Source: Polytrichum commune
Lineage: Eukaryota > Streptophyta > Polytrichopsida > Polytrichales > Polytrichaceae
NCBI GenBank assembly: GCA_950295325.1
Contig: OX485803.1
Span: forward strand, 13,828,001-13,892,000
Direction: 5' to 3'
DNA length: 64,000 nucleotides
The notes beneath the pieces are model-generated. The model had not been told where the DNA came from. It made no database searches and worked only from the letters and a program-made list of their open reading frames with translations. The translations under genes were made by a program, and so were the position numbers. How positions within the stretch are numbered: position 1 is the stretch's first letter; each line of letters begins with the position of its first letter. Below, piece by piece: positions 57,372 to 64,000 of this stretch.

Positions 57372-60300
57372 CAGTGCTGGTAATTGAGGACACATGCACC
57401 TGCTGGCTTCTGTGATACTCAAATTTTTTTAGGCCTAGTGTAGGTTGCAGGTGGTTCCATGTTTGTGGCCACATGTGACAGAAAAGCATAGCAGCAAAGT
57501 TTCACCTTATACACCAGACAGAGTGTCAATCCAGGTATGTACGACATTACAATTTTGTATATAAATCAGCTAAGAGAAGTTCAAAATTCAACAGTTGTCA
57601 CTCACAAGATTCAATTTGCCAGGCAAAAGTGCAGATGTACATCATGTTTGGAATGCTCACTTTAGTTGCAAATGTGTAGGTGCATTTCATTAGAAAGACA
57701 TTTGACTCTCCTGAGTGATAGCACAAGTTTTCGAGTCTCAGGAGAAGACATTCTTGATATGATTTTGCTTGTGAAGAGGTACCAATCTCAAGTGCCAGTC
57801 GTGATGACCATAGACCTAAATCCTATTTTGTAGAGTCTTGATTCGAAAGAGAGCTGAGAATATGGTAATCCTAATGTTCCCCTGCAAGATTACATTTTCT
57901 TTGCTATCTCTGTGGCATTGTACACAATCTGACATTATGTTCATGAAATGATAGTGTTGATGTACACTGATGCATAAATCCAAATATTGAAAGTCAGTGT
58001 GCAAAAGTGTAAGCAATATTGCAATTGAAGAAGTGCAAGTTGAATTGGCGTAAGCCTGGATTCACCCTTAACCCTAATCCTGGGCAAAATAGTTTACACC
58101 CAGGTTGAAGGTTTAGGGTGTAGTGAAGAAGTGTAAGCAAGATAAGGTTCAGATTTTATAAGGATGTGGCCTTCTGGAGAGCAAACTGTGGTTAGGTGAA
58201 GATCAAAGCACAAACACCAAAGACACATGTTTAAAAGAGATTGGACTACATCTTCAAATTTTAGCAACTACTACACAACCAATAGTGAACACAATTGGGA
58301 GGACCTCCGTATTTAATTAAGGAATCAATAAACATGCACTTCCTATAACATTAAGTAAATCATGGGAAGTCTGATTTTCAATTTGGTTTTTGTTGATGCT
58401 TTGTCGTAGATTTGCTTTGCATCACAAGTTTTGTTGTGTTAACTCAATCAGTAGAAGTTGGAGAATGTGAAAACAAACTGAGAATAACACCCACATATCT
58501 TGAGGTATGTTGGCCTAATCATGTGGTCATTTTTCTTGATCTGACATCCATATTTGAGTGGTATATAACAAAGCTAGTAGTGAGTCACAGACTCTAAAAG
58601 ACACATCTAATGATGAGATTAGGCTATGTGCTCAAAATGCAGACACTATCATAGGTACAATAGTGAACATAGTTGCGAGTGCCTGTGTGATTGTCACTCA
58701 GGACCTTGCATTAACATGGTATGCATTCTTAAATGACTAGGAGAGTTGCAGAGGACCTCACTTGTATTGTTGCTTGCTCGATGCACATGTGTATGTGATT
58801 GATGGCAAACGATAATCCTTTTGAGGATTCCCCTTCACGCAATCCTCCTCAATTTTGATGAGGCCTACAAAACAAAACAAATCAAATCAAACCATCATCA
58901 AGCATAAGTAGAGATCCCTAGTAGTTGTCACGTAAAATCTTCCAACAAGAAGGTTGTAATTACTTTGTAACTACATGCCGGTTATAAAAAATCATTGTGA
59001 CTCGTAACGAGAGGGTTGTAATATTGTAGCTGGAGATTTTGACCAAAGGTTAAGTCATGGAAAGACATTTGTAACATGAGCATTGTAACTTGCTAAATTT
59101 TTGGTTCATTCATTTAATGATTACTTTTGTGAACATACAAAATTGTGAATTTGTACGTTACTTGATTCCTCAACAAGTAGTATGTTACTTGAGCAGAGAA
59201 AACTAAGTATAAGTTCATGACCGATTCAAAAGTTGATTGATTGATGAAACCCATTTACAATGTACCTTAGTTAAAATCTTCTAAATTCCTATTATCATAC
59301 AAACAACCCGTTTATTGGAGGTATTTAAAGATTTTTCTAAGTGTTGACAAAATAAAAATGAGATGGTTGCAACCATGTTCAATGCTGCAAGTTATATAAC
59401 ATCAAAAGATTACAAATCGTGAGGGACAAAATTTTAAGATAAATTTAGTTGAATCACAGACTCTTGTATTAAAAAATACTCGAGACAAGTAAAGAAAGCT
59501 GAGACTGACTGATGCAATTCTCTTGAACCAGTGACCATGAAAGTGTAGCTTCACATATGGAGATTGATTATGTGATTGAAGGGTAAAGGTATGCTCCTTG
59601 GTACCATGTTCTGATCCTACCACACCTAAGGAAAATTGTATGCTAAGTTACTAACATTAAGTTCTTCGAACCTTGTTTAGAACTCAATTCAGATGGTTGA
59701 ACAAGGTAAGGAACAATATAATCTTATAGTTGAAATTCAGATATACTGAGATGGTCTCCGGGGAATGTGAGGCCCATAATCGATGTCTTGGACCTTTCAA
59801 GCTTAACAATGTGTTTGTCAGGATATATAACATTTCTCAATAGCTCATGGATGTTTTGTGGGTTCTGAAGGACAAAGTACTTGGATGCTTAAATCTCCAC
59901 CTTCGGATGTGGGTATTCAAGGGCCATTCTATGCGTATTAGATTGAATCTAGGCCTCCGTAATATTTTGAATGTGAACAAGGCTACCATGATATTGAACA
60001 ATGTTATCGATCAAGTTGTTTGTTGTGGGAAGTGGTTTCCCAAATGTGCACAATAAACTATATGGTATGTCAATTGCTAGTGCATTATTGGAAGAACTAC
60101 AAATATTGGATATTAAGATTGCTCACTTTCATATTAGATCAACATGTTGAGTTGATTGGATGGCATAGGAATTGAGATCCTGATATTTTTTTGCTTCAGC
60201 TTATTCAAATTGAAATCAAATTGAAAATATTGTGTGTAAAGTGGTAAGTGGCATATCACTTCATAGCTACATGTTGTTTCTTGACCTCATCACAATTTTT

Positions 60301-61380
60301 GGCTTGGCCTTGGAGCACAACTTTCGGTTCCATTGACATTTTTGGCCCAAAAATCTATTCTGAGATGAATGCGTGGATAATTGTTTTAGGAGTCCATGGT
60401 TAATGGAATCATTAGTAGAGATGTATAACTGGGCGTGACATGGCCTCTAGTTGTCATGTCCAAAACAAATCTAGACTGTAAGATCTTGTAGGTTGTAACC
60501 AACAAGATCTAACAATCCAATTTTTTGGAATTTTGGAAATATGTATTGCATATGGCAAGAAAAATAATATTTTAGAGCATTGGGTAATAAGTTGATGAGC
60601 CTAGCAAGAGTAGGGATTGGGTCTTCCACTTATGAAATAGAAGCTCTCTCAAGAATCTTATGGATGGCCTCTACACCCTTAACAACTATGATTCCTTTCT
60701 CTTTTATACATGAGAAACCATTTCCTTTGTAGTCATCAAGTCAACCATTATGTTGATTGTTATTTTGCAATCCACTACAAAGTAGTAGTCGACCACATTA
60801 GTTTACCCTTAGGTAAATTGTTGAGCTTACCCCCCACTAACGTGTTGTTTTTGGTCCGGGGCCACGTCACCATCACAAGATGTGATGCGACGTGACAAAT
60901 GCAAACATGAGACCCCTACTAAAAGATGTCAACACAAATTTATTACTCATCCGTCAATATCTACATTATGCACAGTGATTATAAACATCTATGATAGCAT
61001 TAACAAATTATCATGCTAATTAAAATTGTGATGCAAATGTGAAGATTCAGAGTTTTACTTCCCTTGATAGATAATTATATAAACATTACCCAACCAATCA
61101 TCAAATTAATTCATTGGATAAACCTTCACGAATGGAGCACCTTGTTTATATCAACTTTCACATCAAAAACGTTATCGCAATGATATTTTGGATTATGAGA
61201 AGAGTTCAAAGTTTTTACTTGTTAATGCATTATTAGGGAAGCATTTCAAGTATATAAGATAGTATGGATGCGATCCCTTGATGGTGTCGCTCTTTTGTGA
61301 TACATCCATACTTGTGGGAAAGTACTGGAAATCACAAGTGGAATGCACTATGATGCTTTCAAAGTCATCCTATCAAAATG
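57372..61380. other. no gene recognised
   Basis: AKR 3' flank, then AT-rich DNA with only short ORFs. No terminal repeats or splice-supported exons were found. Confidence 0.4.
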
Positions 61381-61878
61381 CACGGGTAGATCACTCTAAG
61401 GCATTTTTGTGCACCACGTGTGGCTGGGGGTTTTATTTATTTTGGGGCTATTTACCTTCAAGGGCTGAATTAAAGCCTCTCTATAATTACTTAAATTTAA
61501 AAAATGGCCCATTTGTTTGCACCCTTCCATTACTTATATTGTCCAAGTCCCAGCAATTTTTTGTACTCTATATTCCGTTTAAGTAATTTTGGACAGACGG
61601 AAATCCCAATTATCATCCATCCCCGTGAGTCCTAAACCCATTTACATACCATACTAAACATACCTTCTAGGATCCTTATCTTTAGCCCCTATATTAATTT
61701 TACAAAAAATAATGGCCCACGTTTTATGTCCATCTAACTTACTTATAATGGGATTGTGTACATTTAATGGCCCCTTCATTATTTGGAATTCCTTTATAAT
61801 TTTTATTTCAAATGATTTTAATCCTCTCTATATTATGCCGCACGTCATTTTTAAAATGCACTAAGTGATCTACCCGTG
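61381..61878. mobile_element. hAT-like MITE, copy 2, with 8-bp target duplication
   Basis: Same 15-bp terminal inverted repeat and closely similar internal sequence as copy 1 at 2029-2530. It is flanked by a perfect 8-bp direct repeat, TCAAAATG, at 61373-61380 and 61879-61886. An 8-bp duplication is the hallmark of hAT transposons. It is non-coding, so it was mobilised in trans. Confidence 0.92.
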
Positions 61879-62261
61879 TCAAAATGTCATTATCATTGAA
61901 AGTGTCATAGGTACTTTAGGGCATGTGTCTCTATTACCATAACCTTCCAATGATAGAAGATTTGATAGAACTAATCATAAGAATAAACCTGCCAACAAGG
62001 GTATAAATACTTAATTGTGAGTTACTTGTAGCATGCTCACACTAGGACAAGCGATTGGTCTACAACATTGGGAGAGTTTGCAGTTTGATAGGATTTTATG
62101 TCTTGTATGTAGTGAAGTGAAAGAGCGAAATTGTTATGCATTATATCCCGTGAGGTTGTTGTGAGTACGACAGAAAAATTGGTGTTGACAGTTATAAATT
62201 TCAGAAAGAGATGAACTTTCATTATCAAGAGGGAGCCCTACTGCTACCAGGGAGCAACGAT

Positions 62262-64000
62262 CACTACTAGGAAAACAAACGAAATATGACTAGGGCCTTA
62301 TGACCGGATATGACTATCGGTTAGAATGCAGTCATCAGTGACCACTTTGGTGACTAGAAATGACTATAGTCATCACATGACTAGGATTTTAGTCATATTT
62401 TCAGGGGGCCTCAATTGGAACTACGTAGGGAACGTGTTCTCCTGATTGTTTTTCTCATGGGCAGCCATATGACTAGAATTAGTAGTTAGGTGACTATAGT
62501 TTTGGGCAGCCAATTGTAGGGGGATTTAGGAGTGGGGCATTCATGGTTTTAATGCAACTTTTTTTCCTTTGTTTGTGTTCAATTTATTCTTTCACTTCTT
62601 CTTTCCTTCCTTCAGTTTACACTCTTCTCGTGGTTTTACTTTGTTCCTTTAAGGTTTTCTCCTTAGGGTTATTGTATTTTTTAAAATGTCTTTAAATTTT
62701 TGTAAACTTATATGAGTTTTATTTGAAATTTTTTTCATTCTAGAATTTTTTTCTTGGAAGCATTTTCCCATCTTTTTTTGAATTCAAATGTTATGGAAAA
62801 AATTTCTAGTTACAAACTCAAACTGTCTACAATCACTACAATTCTCTTTGCACCTTGTTCAAATACTTGTCAATTTGGATTTTAATTTGAGGCAATGCAC
62901 ACGCATGTTCTTTATTCAATCAGTGACGTTGAAGTTAATTGGAAGGCAAGTCCAATTGTATATATTGGCAATGACATAAATGACTACCCTTCATAGTGTG
63001 TTTGATAGTTGGTCATGTCCCACCTCTAGATCCTCCTCTACAACAACCTAAGTTTGGTTTACATCTTGGGTGGTAAGTCTCCTGCATCTGCTAAAATCAA
63101 GAGTGTCCGGTTCCTTGTCCATGGTACTGCATGATGGGCCGCAGGCCTGCATGCTCATCTACTCTACCTAACTGCACACTTTGCATTTCATGCCTTCCGC
63201 CATCGCTTGACTCGACTCTTGCACCACGTGGCTGTCGCCGCAAAACAATCTTCCATTCATTGTTCTCCTCGTCGTCTACAAAAAATATTTGTTGTACGTG
63301 AAGAGGAAATGCAAAAGAGTCCATTGAATATGGAATCAGTCGATCAAATCTGAACAATGTGAATCTATATTCGTCGCATTTCATTGTAGCCCGAGCTCCC
63401 CTCTTGTTGGCTTGTGCCCATGTGCAATACAACACCACCACTTCATATATCCCGTAGTCTACGCTGATAATTTCGTCCACCCACCCCACATACTCCAGAT
63501 TTGTTGTCCTCATGTTCTTGTCACTAGAACTAGAATGACAAGATTGGAGAAACGTAGCAGCTACTACACTGTCACATGTGGACATAGCTGCTTCTGCTCC
63601 CCGTACTCGTATATGATTGTCATATGCATACATCGCCTTGTATGCCTTTGCTTCTCGTCTAGGAGGCAACAACAATGCTAGTACATCCTTGGAGACATCA
63701 TTCCCCCTCGCAATGTCTTCGGACACTGCGTTTTGGAACCACGTACTGAAGGATTCCTGTCGTAAATCAATGGGATAATCCGGGCATCTTCCCTTGCTAC
63801 GTCTTTGGACGACTTTTCTGGCCTCTTCTCGTCGAGTCATTTCAGTGGCATACCGCCTGCAGTTAACACATCACCTCAAGTCCGTTATTTTCCATAAACT
63901 GTAGAAATACTACATCATGTACAATTTTGTTGGTCATCTTCTTCATAACTGTGACTATACATAGTAGTTTTCTTCACTTTTTTGACTGTTTCATCTGTTT
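62262..64000. mobile_element. CACTA transposon, one terminus and part of the interior
   Basis: CACTACTAGGAAAAC at 62262-62276 is a typical CACTA terminal inverted repeat. It is followed to about 62500 by roughly ten subterminal copies of TGACTA in both orientations, some paired as TGACTATAGTCA. The element runs beyond the window. The coding strand of its ORF at 63097-63840 is minus, so the visible terminus is the downstream one. Confidence 0.88.
63097..63840 (-). CDS. CACTA-associated protein with DUF4216-type domain
   Basis: 247 codons from ATG at 63840 in this frame; an upstream exon may exist beyond a splice site. An early segment (FSTWFQNAVSED, later YDNHIRVRGAEAAMST) resembles the region between DUF4218 and DUF4216 in CACTA transposase genes. 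The central part, YVGWVDEIISVDYG ... VVVLYCTWAQ ... LHVQQIFFVDDEENNEWKIV, follows the DUF4216 pattern of a Tyr-Gly, hydrophobic strands, then QQ-x-FFV-x-D ... W-x-IV. Such domains lie C-terminal to the TNP2 transposase in plant CACTA elements. The transposase core is not in the window. The frame is open and may be functional. Confidence 0.75.
   Translation of the reverse strand: MTRREEARKVVQRRSKGRCPDYPIDLRQESFSTWFQNAVSEDIARGNDVSKDVLALLLPPRREAKAYKAMYAYDNHIRVRGAEAAMSTCDSVVAATFLQSCHSSSSDKNMRTTNLEYVGWVDEIISVDYGIYEVVVLYCTWAQANKRGARATMKCDEYRFTLFRFDRLIPYSMDSFAFPLHVQQIFFVDDEENNEWKIVLRRQPRGARVESSDGGRHEMQSVQLGRVDEHAGLRPIMQYHGQGTGHS

Noticed and set aside
59740-60060. Possible further copy of the methyltransferase-like family
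   Set aside because: Only vague resemblance (for example STWMLKSPPSDVG) with no ordered set of matching motifs.

Overview
The window is nuclear DNA of a land plant. It holds a chloroplast-targeted RuBisCO small-subunit gene, GT-AG introns, a plant-type Ty3 retrotransposon, LINEs, a hAT-type MITE pair and a CACTA element. Low gene density, degenerate LINEs and the rbcS sequence suggest a large repeat-rich genome of a seed-free plant (fern, lycophyte or bryophyte). That placement is an impression and was not tested.

Layout. 1-7.0 kb: no intact gene; a 502-bp MITE (2029-2530) and a decayed fragment (about 2.6-4.3 kb) of the gene family seen intact further right. 7.5-8.5 kb: rbcS, intact, one intron. 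10.2-10.4 kb: one possible orphan exon. 11.4-11.7 kb: a tandem duplication carrying a 26-bp palindrome. 12.0-20.5 kb (minus strand): a 12-exon gene I reconstruct from splice sites, with a ParB/sulfiredoxin-like motif early and a beta-class DNA amino-methyltransferase-like domain at the C-terminus. Two of its introns carry the same 233/234-bp satellite. All junctions keep phase; the only break is one base in a homopolymer. 20.6-31.8 kb: a young Ty3-type LTR retrotransposon with nearly identical LTRs and intact gag-pro and pol frames separated by a single in-frame UGA followed by CGG. Its 3' LTR has an extra 335-bp GT...AG segment and there is no target-site duplication. 31.8-49.0 kb: remains of three related LINEs (plus, minus, plus), with an extraordinary run of perfect hairpins at 37.96-38.94 kb. 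49-52.4 kb: AT-rich, no gene seen. 52.4-57.4 kb: an intact 10-exon aldo-keto reductase with an N-terminal membrane anchor. 57.4-62.2 kb: no gene seen; the second MITE copy with a perfect 8-bp target duplication. 62.26 kb to the end: the terminus of a CACTA transposon with a DUF4216-type ORF.

How they fit together: rbcS and the aldo-keto reductase are the only clearly conventional host genes. Most of the rest is mobile DNA. The ParB/methyltransferase-like gene is the least expected item: a domain pairing familiar from phages and bacteria, here with plant spliceosomal introns and a decayed paralogue in the same window. No database search was possible; every family call rests on motifs read from translations.
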